From assembly GCF_900343145.1 (NCBI RefSeq), contig NZ_LT996886.1, forward strand, positions 248,001 through 312,000: a stretch of 64,000 nucleotides of DNA, written 5' to 3'. A program made the position numbers and the translations under genes. The notes beneath the pieces are model-generated. The model saw only the letters and a list, made by a program, of their open reading frames with translations. It had not been told where the DNA came from and ran no database searches. Shown here piece by piece: positions 47,003 through 60,234 of this stretch. The first letter of the stretch is position 1. Every line of letters starts with the position of its first letter. The stretch is from Tessaracoccus timonensis (GTDB lineage Bacteria; Actinomycetota; Actinomycetes; Propionibacteriales; Propionibacteriaceae).

Positions 47003-47105
47003 AACCTGTGCGGCAACTGAGCGGATCATGTGTCACCTGCCTCTCGACGACGCCTCGTCACCGCTAGGCAAGTGACACCTATTCCGGAACAGAGCCGCAC
47101 AGGTT
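47003..47105 (+). repeat. 103-bp nested palindrome, left copy of unit B
   Basis: Outer arms AACCTGTGCGGC (47003-47014) and GCCGCACAGGTT (47094-47105). Inner arms GTGTCACCTGCC (47030-47041) and GGCAAGTGACAC (47067-47078). Apical stem GACGA/TCGTC. The reverse complement of 48147-48249 matches at all but about 10 positions. Confidence 0.95.
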
Positions 47106-47141
47106 ACGTCTGCCTGGCGCGGGACACGCAGGCACCGACAA

Positions 47142-47153
47142 GAGTTATCCACA
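47142..47153 (+). promoter_or_regulatory. GAGTTATCCACA motif upstream of the unit B nuclease
   Basis: Same 12-mer as at 33700-33711, 54 nt before ATG 47208 and 36 nt after the left palindrome. Confidence 0.6.
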
Positions 47154-47207
47154 GATTTGCTTGGCGATGCAAGTTTGGGGTCGCTCGCTGCCATAACAAA
47201 GAGTGTG

Positions 47208-48125
47208 ATGAAACGTAAGCAATGCATCCCTGACGGCCTGTGGGCCGTGGCCCGACGACAATCCGGCGCCATCAGTCACCAGCAGGCGAGCGCATTTGGG
47301 CTCACCCGGCACGTCATCCATCGCGCACTGGACGACAAACTCTGGTGGCAGATGATCCGCGGCGTCTACTCGCTCTCCCCCGATCCGCCCTGGCTTGCAC
47401 ACGCCTGGGCCGGCTATCTCCTGGGCGGCGAGAACGCCGTGCTCGGTTACAACACTGCCGCCCACATCTACAAGTGGGTATCGGCGCCCAGCACCATCGA
47501 CGTGTTGGTTCCCCGTCGTGCGCGAAACCGCGGCTGCTGGGTGTTTCACAACACGGCTGCGACGGGGCGCGGCGAGCTGCCCATCACGTCGCCCGAGCAA
47601 ACTGCGCTCGACGTCTGCACGGTGCTCACCCCGGGCGCGTCGCTCAGTTTTTTGGCCGACGTGCTCACGTCGCGAATGACCACTGCCGAGCGGCTGCGCA
47701 CCCTCGCCGCGGGGCGGATGAACTTACCCGGACGCAAGATGATCTTGGAGGTACTCGGCGACGTTGCCGACGGCATCCACAGTCACCTCGAGGAACGGTT
47801 TCGAACGTTTGTGGAATGCGCTCACGGGCTCGACGGCCTCGCCAGGCAGGTGACCGTCGCGCCTGGGCAGTACACCGACATCGGCCTGGAGGATTACGGC
47901 ACGCTCATCGAGCTCGACGGGCACCTCGGCCACGACGGGCGGCATGCCTTTCGCGACCGTCGGCGTGACAATCGAAACGCGCACTTGGGCTACACCACCC
48001 TGCGATACGGCTGGCAGGAGGTCGTCGGAGACCCCTGCGCCGTCGCGCGCGAGATCGTCGAAGTCTTGCGCTCGAAGGGCTGGAGGGGCGACGTCCGTCA
48101 CTGTCCTCGCTGCCCCAAGCGCTGA
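47208..48125 (+). CDS. AbiEi-like HTH plus DUF559/Vsr-like nuclease domain protein
   Basis: 305 aa, homologous in layout to the unit A protein but strongly diverged. N-terminal winged helix (SGAISHQQASAFGLTRHVIH, RGVYSLS), middle domain (HAWAGYLLGGENAVLGYNTA), C-terminal nuclease-like part with D224, TLIELDGH (E235, D237), RRRDNRNAHLGYTTLRYGW. The tail ends in HCPRC. ATG 47208 with AAAGAG upstream is preferred; TTG 47157 would extend it by 17 residues. The motif order suggests an active site of the PD-(D/E)xK type. Function unknown. The only gene of unit B. Confidence 0.85.
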   Translation: MKRKQCIPDGLWAVARRQSGAISHQQASAFGLTRHVIHRALDDKLWWQMIRGVYSLSPDPPWLAHAWAGYLLGGENAVLGYNTAAHIYKWVSAPSTIDVLVPRRARNRGCWVFHNTAATGRGELPITSPEQTALDVCTVLTPGASLSFLADVLTSRMTTAERLRTLAAGRMNLPGRKMILEVLGDVADGIHSHLEERFRTFVECAHGLDGLARQVTVAPGQYTDIGLEDYGTLIELDGHLGHDGRHAFRDRRRDNRNAHLGYTTLRYGWQEVVGDPCAVAREIVEVLRSKGWRGDVRHCPRCPKR

Positions 48126-48146
48126 GGCCTCGCACAAGGCACCAGC

Positions 48147-48249
48147 AACCTGTGCGGCTCAGTCCCGGAACAAGTGTCACCTGCCTAGCCGCGACGAGGC
48201 GTGGTCGGGAGGCAAGTGACACATGATCCGCTCAGTTGCCGCACAGGTT
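48147..48249 (-). repeat. 103-bp nested palindrome, right copy of unit B
   Basis: Inverted partner of 47003-47105, with identical 12-bp outer arms. It begins 21 bp after the nuclease stop and ends 77 bp before the rpoC terminator hairpin. Confidence 0.95.
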
Positions 48250-48326
48250 GCAGGTGCCTGGCGGGGCAACCGTGCCCGACGGAGCTCGCGCCGGGTGGGC
48301 GAGCGACCTGCCCGTGAAAACGCCGA

Positions 48327-48354
48327 CGGGCGCCGGGCCGAAGCCCGACGCCCG
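48327..48354 (-). terminator. rpoBC operon terminator
   Basis: 12-bp stem with one mismatch (CGGGCG and CGGGC arms) and a TTCG tetraloop on the minus strand, followed by TCGGCGTTTTC, 24 bp past the rpoC stop. Confidence 0.9.
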
Positions 48355-48378
48355 CTCGCGTCTACGAAGTCACACGAC

Positions 48379-52329
<3,951 letters not shown>

Positions 52330-52402
52330 GTGTTCTTCTCTTTCCCCTACTTACGTAGGTGGTGGTTCAAAAGTCTGAGTGTGTTTCGGATGGTGAAGTG
52401 GC

Positions 52403-55400
52403 TCAGACTTCGCCAACATCCATGAAGTTGTCGCTGCCGGGGCGGCGACCCAGGTCAATGCCGAAATCTTCGGAGTGACGGATGTCGTCCTCGGATTCGC
52501 GGAGATCAATGATCTTGCCGTCGCCAGAAAGCACCTCGACGTTCAGGCACAGCGACTTCATTTCCTTCACGAGCACCTTGAACGACTCCGGGATACCGGG
52601 CTCGGGGATGTTCTCGCCCTTCACGATGGCCTCGTAGACCTTCACACGGCCGGGGACATCGTCGGATTTGATAGTGAGGAGCTCCTGCAGCGCCCAGGCA
52701 GCGCCGTACGCTTCGAGGGCCCACACCTCCATCTCACCGAAGCGCTGACCACCGAACTGTGCCTTACCGCCCAGCGGCTGCTGGGTAATCATCGAGTACG
52801 GGCCCGTGGAGCGGGCGTGGATCTTGTCGTCGACGAGGTGGTGCAGCTTCAGCATGTACATGTAGCCGACGCCGATCTTCTCCGGGTACGGCTCGCCCGA
52901 ACGGCCGTCGAAGAGACGCGCCTTGCCCGTGCCGTCGACGAGACGTTGCCCGTCGCGCGTGGTGAGCGTGTGCTCGAGCAGGCCGGTGATCTCATTCTCC
53001 TCAGCACCGTCGAACACCGGCGTCGCGACACGGGAGTCACCCTCGACGCGGCCAATGCCGACCTCCGTGAGGCGCTCAGCCCACTCTTCCTTCACGTCCG
53101 TGACGTCCCAGCCCGTCTTTGCGAGCCAGCCGAGGTGGTTTTCGAGTACCTGGCCGACGTTCATTCGCGACGGCACACCGAGCGGGTTGAGGATGATGTC
53201 GACGGGGGTGCCGTCCTCGAGGAACGGCATGTCCTCGACTGGGAGGATCTTCGAGATGACACCCTTGTTACCGTGGCGGCCGGCGAGCTTGTCGCCGTCG
53301 GAGATCTTGCGCTTCTGCGCGACGTGCACGCGAACAAGCTGGTTCACGCCAGGAGGCAGCTCATCGCCCTCCTCCGCATCGAAGACGCGCACGCCGATGA
53401 CCGTGCCTTCTTCACCGTGCGGCACCTTAAGGGAGGTATCGCGCACCTCGCGCGCCTTCTCACCGAAGATGGCGCGCAGCAGGCGCTCTTCAGGAGTGAG
53501 CTCGGTTTCACCCTTCGGCGTGACCTTGCCGACGAGGATGTCGCCCGCAGCGACTTCCGCACCGATGCGCACGATGCCGCGCTCATCGAGATCCGCAAGC
53601 ATCTCGTCGGAGACGTTGGGGATGTCACGCGTGATCTCCTCCGCGCCCAGTTTGGTGTCACGCGCGTCGATCTCGTGCTCCTCGATGTGGATCGAGGTCA
53701 GCACGTCTTCTTGCACGATGCGCTGGGAGAGGATGATGGCGTCCTCGTAGTTGAGGCCCTCCCACGGCATGAACGCGACGAGCAGGTTCTTGCCCAGCGC
53801 CAGTTCACCCTGGTCAGTACAAGGACCGTCGGCGATGGGGGTTCCCACCTCGACGCGGTCACCAGGCTTCACCAGCGGACGCTGGTTGATGCAGGTGCCG
53901 GCGTTCGAACGAACGAACTTCTCCAGGCGGTAGTTGGAGTACGTACCGTCGTCGTTCATGACCTCGATGATGTCGGCGGTGACCGAGGTGACCGCACCGG
54001 CATTCTTCGCCAGCGTCACGTCGCCCACGTCCACCGCAGCGCGGTACTCCATGCCCGTGCCGACGAAGGGAGCCTCGTTGCGGATCAGCGGAACCGCCTG
54101 CCGCTGCATGTTGGCACCCATGAGTGCGCGGGATGCGTCGTCATGCTCCAAGAACGGGATGAGCGCGGTGGCGATGGACACCATCTGGCGCGGCGAGACG
54201 TCCATGTATTCGACGTCGGCACGCGGCACCTGGTCAACGTCGCCGCGCTTCAGGCGCACCATGACGCGCTCGTCAACGAGGTTGCCCTCGGAGTCGACGT
54301 TGGCGTTGGCCTGCGCGATGGCGTAGCGATCTTCCTCATCAGCGGTGAGGTAGTCGATCTGATCGGTGAGCTTGCCGTTTTCGACCTTGCGGTACGGGGT
54401 TTCGATGAACCCGAACGCGTTCACGCGAGCAAAGGAAGCGAGCGAGCCAATCAGACCGATGTTCGGACCTTCCGGGGTCTCAATCGGGCACATGCGGCCG
54501 TAGTGCGACGGGTGCACGTCGCGCACTTCCATACCGGCGCGATCACGCGAGAGGCCGCCAGGGCCGAGCGCGGACAGGCGACGTTTGTGCGTGAGGCCCG
54601 CGAGCGGGTTGTTCTGGTCCATGAACTGCGACAGCTGCGAGGTGCCGAAGAACTCCTTCAGCGCAGCCGTCACGGGACGGATGTTGATGAGCGTCTGCGG
54701 TGTGATGGCCTCGATGTCTTGCGTGGTCATGCGGTCGCGCACTACGCGCTCCATGCGGCCAAGACCGGTGCGCAGCTGGTTCTGGATGAGCTCACCGACG
54801 GTGCGCAGACGACGGTTGCCGAAGTGGTCGATGTCGTCGGCCTCGACGGGGTTGCCGTCGATTTCTTCGCGGTGGTCGTGCAGCGCGCAGACGTACTTGA
54901 TGGCAGCGGTGATGTCTTCCATCGTCAGCACCTGCTGATCGAAGGGAAGGTCCAAGCCGAGCTTCTTGTTGATCTTGTAGCGGCCAACCTTGGCCAGATC
55001 GTAACGCTTGGGGTTGAAGTAGTAGTTCTCCAACAGCTGTTGCGCATTCTCGCGCGACGGCGGCTCGCCCGGGCGCAGCTTGCGGTAGATGTCCAGCAGC
55101 GCCTCGTCCTGGGTGGAGACGGTGTCCTTCTCCATCGTCTGGCGGATGGATTCGAAGTCGCCGAATTCTTCGAGGATCTTCTCCTCGCTCCAACCGAGCG
55201 CCTTAAGCAGCACCGTGACGTTCTGCTTGCGCTTGCGGTCGAGGCGGACGGAGACGAGGTCGCGCTTGTCGATCTCGAATTCGAGCCAGGCACCACGCGA
55301 CGGGATGACCTTCGTCGAGAAGATGTCCTTGTCGGAGGTCTTGTCGGGGAGCTGCTCGAAGTACACGCCCGGCGAACGCACGAGCTGCGACACGACGACG

Positions 55401-55876
55401 CGCTCCGTACCGTTGACGATAAACGTGCCCTTGTCGGTCATCAGCGGGAAGTCGCCAATGAAGACGGTCTGCGACTTGATCTCGCCCGTCTCGTTGTTGA
55501 TGAACTCAGCGGTGACGAACAGCGGCGCGGCGTAGGTGACGTCGCGATCCTTGCACTCTTCGACACTGTACTTCGGTGCCTCGAAACGGTGGTCGCGGAA
55601 CGACAGCGACATCTGCTCGTTGTAGTCCTCGATGGGGGAAATCTCTTCGAAGATCTCTTCGAGGCCGGAGCGAGTGTTCACGTCGGTACGGCCGGCGGCG
55701 AGCCGTTCTTCGACGGACCGTTGCCAGGTATCGCTACCGATCAGCCAGTTGTAGGAGTCGATCTGCAGGTCGAGAAGGTTGGGGACCTCAAGAGGCTCGG
55801 AAATCTTCGCGAACGAGATTCGACCACTGGGCGAGATGACATTGGTGTTGAACAACGCGGAGCGCGAGGTGGCCAA
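52403..55876 (-). CDS. rpoB: RNA polymerase beta subunit
   Basis: 1157 aa. [20 protein letters not shown] start, rifampicin-binding region ([20 protein letters not shown], then [11 protein letters not shown]) with the Asp, His and Ser commonly altered in resistant strains all wild type, and the C-terminal region pairing with beta'. Start: TTG 55876, chosen from the LATSRS N-terminus common in relatives and GGAAGGA 7 nt upstream. Frame upstream of it is leader. Confidence 0.98.
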   Translation of the reverse strand: MATSRSALFNTNVISPSGRISFAKISEPLEVPNLLDLQIDSYNWLIGSDTWQRSVEERLAAGRTDVNTRSGLEEIFEEISPIEDYNEQMSLSFRDHRFEAPKYSVEECKDRDVTYAAPLFVTAEFINNETGEIKSQTVFIGDFPLMTDKGTFIVNGTERVVVSQLVRSPGVYFEQLPDKTSDKDIFSTKVIPSRGAWLEFEIDKRDLVSVRLDRKRKQNVTVLLKALGWSEEKILEEFGDFESIRQTMEKDTVSTQDEALLDIYRKLRPGEPPSRENAQQLLENYYFNPKRYDLAKVGRYKINKKLGLDLPFDQQVLTMEDITAAIKYVCALHDHREEIDGNPVEADDIDHFGNRRLRTVGELIQNQLRTGLGRMERVVRDRMTTQDIEAITPQTLINIRPVTAALKEFFGTSQLSQFMDQNNPLAGLTHKRRLSALGPGGLSRDRAGMEVRDVHPSHYGRMCPIETPEGPNIGLIGSLASFARVNAFGFIETPYRKVENGKLTDQIDYLTADEEDRYAIAQANANVDSEGNLVDERVMVRLKRGDVDQVPRADVEYMDVSPRQMVSIATALIPFLEHDDASRALMGANMQRQAVPLIRNEAPFVGTGMEYRAAVDVGDVTLAKNAGAVTSVTADIIEVMNDDGTYSNYRLEKFVRSNAGTCINQRPLVKPGDRVEVGTPIADGPCTDQGELALGKNLLVAFMPWEGLNYEDAIILSQRIVQEDVLTSIHIEEHEIDARDTKLGAEEITRDIPNVSDEMLADLDERGIVRIGAEVAAGDILVGKVTPKGETELTPEERLLRAIFGEKAREVRDTSLKVPHGEEGTVIGVRVFDAEEGDELPPGVNQLVRVHVAQKRKISDGDKLAGRHGNKGVISKILPVEDMPFLEDGTPVDIILNPLGVPSRMNVGQVLENHLGWLAKTGWDVTDVKEEWAERLTEVGIGRVEGDSRVATPVFDGAEENEITGLLEHTLTTRDGQRLVDGTGKARLFDGRSGEPYPEKIGVGYMYMLKLHHLVDDKIHARSTGPYSMITQQPLGGKAQFGGQRFGEMEVWALEAYGAAWALQELLTIKSDDVPGRVKVYEAIVKGENIPEPGIPESFKVLVKEMKSLCLNVEVLSGDGKIIDLRESEDDIRHSEDFGIDLGRRPGSDNFMDVGEV

Positions 55877-55972
55877 GATTCGGTCCTTCCAAGAACGCTT
55901 GGTGGCGGTTTTTCCGCACGCTAAAGCGCCCGTGTCAAGTTCGGGCGCAAAAGCACACAGGGGCAAACAACC

Positions 55973-56001
55973 ACTATACGCAAAAACGTCGGAGACGGCA
56001 A
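55973..56001 (-). promoter_or_regulatory. rpoBC promoter
   Basis: Minus-strand TTGCCG (55996-56001), 17-bp spacer and TATAGT (55973-55978), a near-ideal sigma-A promoter with a leader of about 90 nt that contains a GCCCG/CGGGC hairpin. Confidence 0.85.
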
Positions 56002-56088
56002 CACAAAACCGATCTTCCTCGACGACCACCTTGTCGCTGCAATGAGTCTAACCCACGAAGGCCGGAATCCGCCACGGCCGACACGCGC

Positions 56089-57441
56089 TCAGGAGGTGGC
56101 CGTCGCGTCCCAGGCCTCGATGAGCTCGCCTCGTTGGCCGGCGGTGGAGCCGTCGACATCGGTCGCCTTGCCCGTCGGCGTGGAACGGAAACCGACGCTG
56201 CTACCCCAGCGGTCGCCGGGCTCGGTCGATGCCCCGGTGAGCGACAGCTGGGCCTCACCGCTCCAGCCGAGCGCGCGGAGAGCGCGGATCTGTGACGCGA
56301 GATCACGGCCTTCCCAGAGCGAGCCCTTCGTGGAGTCCGGGTACCAGTGGACGCCTCCCCCGCTGTCTCCGGCGACCGGCTTGAGGTCCTCAAACAGCTG
56401 GGGCAGTGCAGCCACGGAGGCCCGAATGAGAATGAAGCCACCGCTTTGGGTCGGGCAATCCAACTCGATGGCGCCATCCCAGTCGGGGACATGGTCGAGG
56501 AGTCCTGCACAGGCCTCAGTGTCCACGTACCCCAGCTCTACCCCGCCGGTCGTGCCAACCCGGACCTCCTTATGCTCGCTCGCGAAGGCGATCACCTCGT
56601 CACGGGTGGGCGCGGCCTCGGGCCATCGTTGTGGGGAGCGCAGATACAAGGAGTGATCGCCGCGCTTCGTCGAGATGGTCAACGGGGTGTCCCCCAGCTG
56701 CTGGGCCGCGGTGATCGCGGACGCGCGGTGCTGGAAGCGGATGACGTCATAGCCGACCGAGGTGGGCGGCGAATCCAAGGACATCGCGGCGTCGAGCCCC
56801 TCTGCAAGGGCACGGAGCTCGGGAAACGTGGTTGTCCAGTGGTGTTCATCGACGTTGCCACCGAGCTGTTGCACCTCGTCGCCGCTGTCGCCGAAGTCGC
56901 CGTCCGATACCGAGACCGTGTGGTCGTCAGGCGCGGTGAGCTCGAGGGCGACGGGAAGGATGTCGTCGGCGAAGTATCGGATGTCGAGCACCGCCTCGCT
57001 TGGGAGCGGGGCGTCGTCGACCATCCAGTGCTCTGTCGGGTAACCCACGGCTCGGAGCCGCACGCCCTCGGGCATGGGTGCGAGCAGCGCCTCGACGGAC
57101 TCGGCCGGCGTGGAGTGGGGGATGTAGCGGAGCTCGGAGCGGACGCCATCGATATCCATGACGATGGCTACGGCAAGCTGTTCGTCGGGCAACTGCTCGA
57201 GCTTCTCGACGAGCGACTCGACGGCCTGTGCGTCGTTCGTCCGAACCACGGCCTGCGGGTCACTGTGCCCAGAAAGCCGAAGTTCCTCGTCGAGGAGCGT
57301 GATGCCGGGCTGGTCGCCGAACCACTCCTCTCAGCGACCGGAAGCTTCATGGGTAGGCCTTTCAGCCGGCCCTTGGGTGGGCTCCGTGCAGGCGGTCAGG
57401 GCCAAGACTGCAGCAGCGGCAAACGCGGTGAGTCGACGCAT
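56089..57441 (-). pseudogene. Lipoprotein gene interrupted by an in-frame TGA
   Basis: ATG 57441 (GAGGGAA upstream) opens a classical lipoprotein: RRLTAFAAAAVLALTACTEP with lipobox LTAC. After 36 codons the frame meets TGA (57331-57333), then continues open in the same frame for about 414 codons to 56089. No good start follows the TGA; GTG 57249 lacks a signal peptide. The continuous protein would be about 450 aa, secreted, with a repeated acidic domain (SDGDFGDSGDEVQQ). It is most simply a nonsense-mutated gene; a sequencing error or readthrough is possible. No family recognised. Confidence 0.75.
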
Positions 57442-57495
57442 TTCGTTCCCTCTCTCGTCCTTCGACGGGTAGCAACGCAGGGGCTCAGCGAAGAC

Positions 57496-57567
57496 GATGA
57501 AGGCCCGCTCCCCCATTGGGAACAGGCCTTCATCATTGAGTGATGCGCCGAAGCGCTCCAATTACTT
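57496..57567 (-). repeat. Direct repeat of the rplL 3' end and terminator, distal copy
   Basis: About 72 bp resembling 58853-58924, including the exact 20-mer AGTGATGCGCCGAAGCGCTC (57539-57558) and a GGCCCGCTCCC...GGGAAC hairpin. Just upstream on the minus strand, CTGAAGTAA mimics the last codons of rplL (CTCAAGTGA). It folds into a terminator-like hairpin (ATGAAGGCC/GGCCTTCAT). Confidence 0.85.
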
Positions 57568-57595
57568 CAGATTGGCACTCTCGCGTGCAACATGC

Positions 57596-57859
57596 CTACG
57601 CATCGGCTCCGTAGGCTTTCTGCCCGACTGACCGACGCAGGGCAAGCCGGAGCATCTGTCCCGCAAATCCGAGCAATGCTGCCGATGCGAGCATACCTTC
57701 AGCCGTACCGGCTGAACGCCCTTGCAACCATGCAAGAAGCGCCGGAAGTACAGCCCCCAACAACAGACCAACTTGCAGCAAGATGACCCGCCGTTCACCA
57801 GAATCGACGATGATGAGTCCGGCTACACAGATCACTGCGAGTACAACGAGAACGTCCAT
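57596..57859 (-). CDS. Small membrane protein of unknown function
   Basis: 87 aa with about three hydrophobic segments (VLVVLAVICVAGLIIV, VILLQVGLLLGAVLPALLAWL, GMLASAALLGFAGQMLRLAL). ATG 57859 has AAAGGAG 8 nt upstream. It lies in the insert between the two rplL-end repeats. No family recognised; small multi-helix proteins next to secreted toxins can be immunity proteins, which is speculation here. Confidence 0.65.
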   Translation of the reverse strand: MDVLVVLAVICVAGLIIVDSGERRVILLQVGLLLGAVLPALLAWLQGRSAGTAEGMLASAALLGFAGQMLRLALRRSVGQKAYGADA

Positions 57860-57885
57860 GTTATCCGCTCCTTTCTCTTGATATG

Positions 57886-58718
57886 TCAACAGGTTCTGAT
57901 CCAGGGAACATTTGACAATGGCGCATAGATCGTGCGCATTGAGATGCACTTCCCTTGAGCGTCAGCCCATGACGCTACTCCCGCGGCAACTCCGCAAGCG
58001 CCCGCGATGATCGGGCCAGCAGGCCCCGAAATGAATGCCGCAGCCGTGGCGAAGACAGCCGCGCAAGTTGCCCCACCTGCTGCAATTTTCTTAGTCTCAG
58101 ACTTATTGAAGTCATACGAGATACCCCACCAGTAGGTTCTCACTTTGGGGTCGGCGACAACTGGGAAGGTTGCATCTCCGGGAACATCAATCGTCTGGAT
58201 AAGCCGATCCCCCTTCACAAGGTAATTCGTGGAAAGAGGCCGCCCCGTGGCATCCTTCGCCCACGGTCGGTCAATAATTCCCTGAGGCTCACCGAATACC
58301 CCCTTGCGAATCAAAACTGAGCCTCCTGGCACTTGTTCAAGATGCTTACCGGGAAAACGGTACTCATGTGTGAGCCGAGAAGATCCTGGCACATTGTCGA
58401 CGGAAAGGATCTGATAGGAATCGTCGAGCCTCCTGGCCACGTACCATTGCCCACCTGCATCTCATCTCAACAACGTACCTTCTATGCTCTTCCGCATAGC
58501 AGGGCTACTTGCTGAGACCACCTGAACATGCAGATCTCCCACCCTCAGCCCGGCGGCATCTGAAGGGAGAGCCGCTACCGCGTGCTCAGAAGCAGCTGCG
58601 GCTACCGCCGAGACGGCTGCAGAGCTGGAGCCATCAGGAGGCGGGGATGCGTACGCCCCCCCATTCCTAATAGCAAGCCCAACGGAACTACAATCATTCT
58701 GGAAAGCCGTTGCTTCAT
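57886..58718 (-). pseudogene. Secreted protein gene broken by a G-tract frameshift and an in-frame TGA
   Basis: ATG 58718, with AAGGAGG upstream, starts a signal peptide (MKQRLSRMIVVPLGLLLGMG). The frame then runs through a G7 tract (58656-58662). Read in the other frame after the tract, a signal-peptidase site AYAS and an Ala/Ser-rich stretch continue for about 65 codons to TGA (58462-58464). The same frame resumes directly with WYVARRLDDSYQILSVDN and ends after a hydrophobic Gly/Ala-rich region (GGATCAAVFATAAAFISGPA). One added or two removed G, plus suppression of the TGA, would restore a protein of about 275 aa. It resembles a class of secreted actinobacterial proteins containing FPVVADP, function unknown. 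Confidence 0.7.
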
Positions 58719-58852
58719 TTCTCCTCCTTGAGAAATCATTTGGCGAGAGCTTTTTGCTCCTTTCAAGAGTAACTTGGCACCACCCCCGGCAGTCAAGCAT
58801 TTTTTTGGAGCTTGTTCTTCGACTCCTCAGGAACACCGCTGAAGTAGAACAT

Positions 58853-58891
58853 GCACGTGGCCCGCTCCCCTAGTGGGAACGGGCCACGTGC
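58853..58891 (-). terminator. rplJL operon terminator
   Basis: 12-bp stem (GCACGTGGCCCG/CGGGCCACGTGC) with an inner TCCC/GGGA pairing, 27 bp past the rplL stop. It is part of the duplicated segment 58853-58924. Confidence 0.85.
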
Positions 58892-58924
58892 GGTAGTGAT
58901 GCGCCGAAGCGCTCTAATCACTTG
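58853..58924 (-). repeat. Direct repeat of the rplL 3' end and terminator, original copy
   Basis: Contains the last rplL codons and stop, the 20-mer AGTGATGCGCCGAAGCGCTC (58895-58914) and the terminator hairpin. Partner of 57496-57567. Confidence 0.85.
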
Positions 58925-59319
58925 AGCTCGACGGAACCGCCGGCAGCCTCGAGGGCTTCCTTGGCCTTGGTAGCGGTTTCCTTGTCGACCTGCTCGAGGA
59001 CAGGCTTCGGAGCGCCCTCGACGAGGTCCTTAGCGTCCTTGAGGCCGAGCGAGGTGAGCGCACGGACTTCCTTAATGACGGCGATCTTCTTGGAGCCGCC
59101 GTCGGTGAGGATGACGTCGACCTTGTCGTCGCCAGCGTCAGCGGCGTCGTCGCCCTCGCCGCCACCAGCGGCAGGAGCGGCACCGGCGGCCGCGACGGCA
59201 ACCGGAGCGGCAGCGGTAACGTCGAAGGTCTCTTCGAACAGCTTCACGAACTCGGAGAGTTCGATGAGGGTCATCTCCTTGAAGGCATCAAGGAGCTCTT
59301 CGTTGGTGAGCTTCGCCAT
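58918..59319 (-). CDS. rplL: 50S ribosomal protein L7/L12
   Basis: 133 aa stalk protein. N-terminal dimerisation part ([20 protein letters not shown]), Ala/Gly-rich hinge ([20 protein letters not shown]) and C-terminal factor-binding domain ([20 protein letters not shown]). It recruits EF-Tu and EF-G. Normal length. Confidence 0.98.
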   Translation of the reverse strand: MAKLTNEELLDAFKEMTLIELSEFVKLFEETFDVTAAAPVAVAAAGAAPAAGGGEGDDAADAGDDKVDVILTDGGSKKIAVIKEVRALTSLGLKDAKDLVEGAPKPVLEQVDKETATKAKEALEAAGGSVELK

Positions 59320-59367
59320 GGTTGGCGTTCCTTTCAGTTTGGTCGCAGCAGCAGCGGCTGCAACGGA

Positions 59368-59982
59368 TCATTCCGCAGCGTCTGCTGCTTCGGTTGCCGC
59401 TTCCGCGGCGGGGGTCTCAGTGGCCTCAGCGGCAGGCTTTTCGCCGGCGCCGCCGATGAGTTCAGGGTTGTCCTTCGCCTTCGACTCCAGCGCACCCACA
59501 ACGCGGGCGAGCTTGGATGCGGGAGCGGCGAAGGCGTACGCAGCCTTGGACAGGTTGGCCTTGAGACCACCCGCCAGCTTGCCGAGCAGCACCTCGCGGG
59601 ATTCGAGGTCTGCCAGCTTGAGCACAGCCTTGGCGTCGAGGAACTTGCCGTCCATGACGCCGCCCTTGATGGCCAGAGACGGATTTTCCTTTGCGAAGTT
59701 CTTGAGGCCCTTGGTGACAGAAGCGACGTCGCCAGTGATGAAAGCGAGGGCGGTGGGGCCATTGAGGGTGTCCTCGATGCCTTCAATGCCAGCTTCCTTG
59801 GCTGCGATCTTCGTCAGGGTGTTCTTCGCAACGGCATAGGTGGCGTCCCCACCAAAGGAGCGGCGCAGGTCCTGCAGCTCCTTCACGGTGAGGCCGCGGT
59901 ACTCGGTCAGCACAACGGCATCGGAGTCGTTGAAGCGAGCAACGAGCTCCTGCACCTTGGCAACCTTGTCCGGCCTTGCCAT
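59368..59982 (-). CDS. rplJ: 50S ribosomal protein L10
   Basis: 204 aa. VVLTEYRGLTVKELQDLRRS and YAVAKNTLTKIAAKEAG are diagnostic; an Ala/Glu-rich tail extends the C-terminus. L10 anchors the L7/L12 stalk and represses its own mRNA. ATG 59982 is fixed by the MARPDKVAKVQ N-terminus and GGAAGGAGA upstream. Unusually, rplK and rplA are not directly upstream. Confidence 0.97.
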   Translation of the reverse strand: MARPDKVAKVQELVARFNDSDAVVLTEYRGLTVKELQDLRRSFGGDATYAVAKNTLTKIAAKEAGIEGIEDTLNGPTALAFITGDVASVTKGLKNFAKENPSLAIKGGVMDGKFLDAKAVLKLADLESREVLLGKLAGGLKANLSKAAYAFAAPASKLARVVGALESKAKDNPELIGGAGEKPAAEATETPAAEAATEAADAAE

Positions 59983-60160
59983 TGGGTCTCCTTCCGGTTC
60001 ATCATCGCCGAAGCTTGCGGCTTCGGCACCGAATGCAGGTGACCCACAACAAAAAAGCCCCGGCCGGTGGCGCGGGGCAGCACTGCACAGCAGTGTTCTC
60101 ACGGTCACCTGCGCGGGTGCCCTACGGGCGTTATGGATAATCCACCTGCGGTCTTCGGCT
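59983..60160 (-). ncRNA. L10 leader RNA
   Basis: A structured leader of about 178 nt between the promoter and rplJ. It holds a GTGACC/GGTCAC pairing, a central GC hairpin with T-run (the attenuator) and a CGAAGC-type stem just before the start codon. This matches the arrangement of L10-leader autoregulatory elements, where L10 or L10(L12)4 binds. Confidence 0.7.
60052..60079 (-). terminator. Attenuator inside the L10 leader
   Basis: Stem GCCCCG/CGGGGC on the minus strand followed by CTTTTTTG, a complete intrinsic terminator about 75 nt before rplJ. Confidence 0.85.
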
Positions 60161-60166
60161 CGTGTA

Positions 60167-60195
60167 ACTATACGCACGCGCACGCCGAGCACCAA
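60167..60195 (-). promoter_or_regulatory. rplJL promoter
   Basis: Minus-strand TTGGTG (60190-60195), 17-bp spacer and TATAGT (60167-60172). Confidence 0.8.
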
Positions 60196-60234
60196 ATCAG
60201 CGGTCGTCGAACGTCCGCTGCCGCATCTATTCAT

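Larger units (their letters stand above)
47003..48249. mobile_element. Putative palindrome-flanked nuclease unit B
   Basis: A 1247-bp unit between the rpsL promoter and the rpoC terminator. Two 103-bp copies of a large nested palindrome, inverted with respect to each other and about 90% identical, bracket one HTH-DUF559 gene. It has the same organisation as unit A but unrelated palindrome sequence. Similarity extends a few bases outside (CACCTGC). Presumed insertion in the str locus of an otherwise contiguous rpoC-rpsL order. Confidence 0.5.

Noticed and set aside
52475-55924. Long plus-strand open frame (1149 codons) opposite rpoB
   Set aside because: Same reason: a mirror of the rpoB codon bias, no domain, and no ribosome-binding site or promoter of its own.
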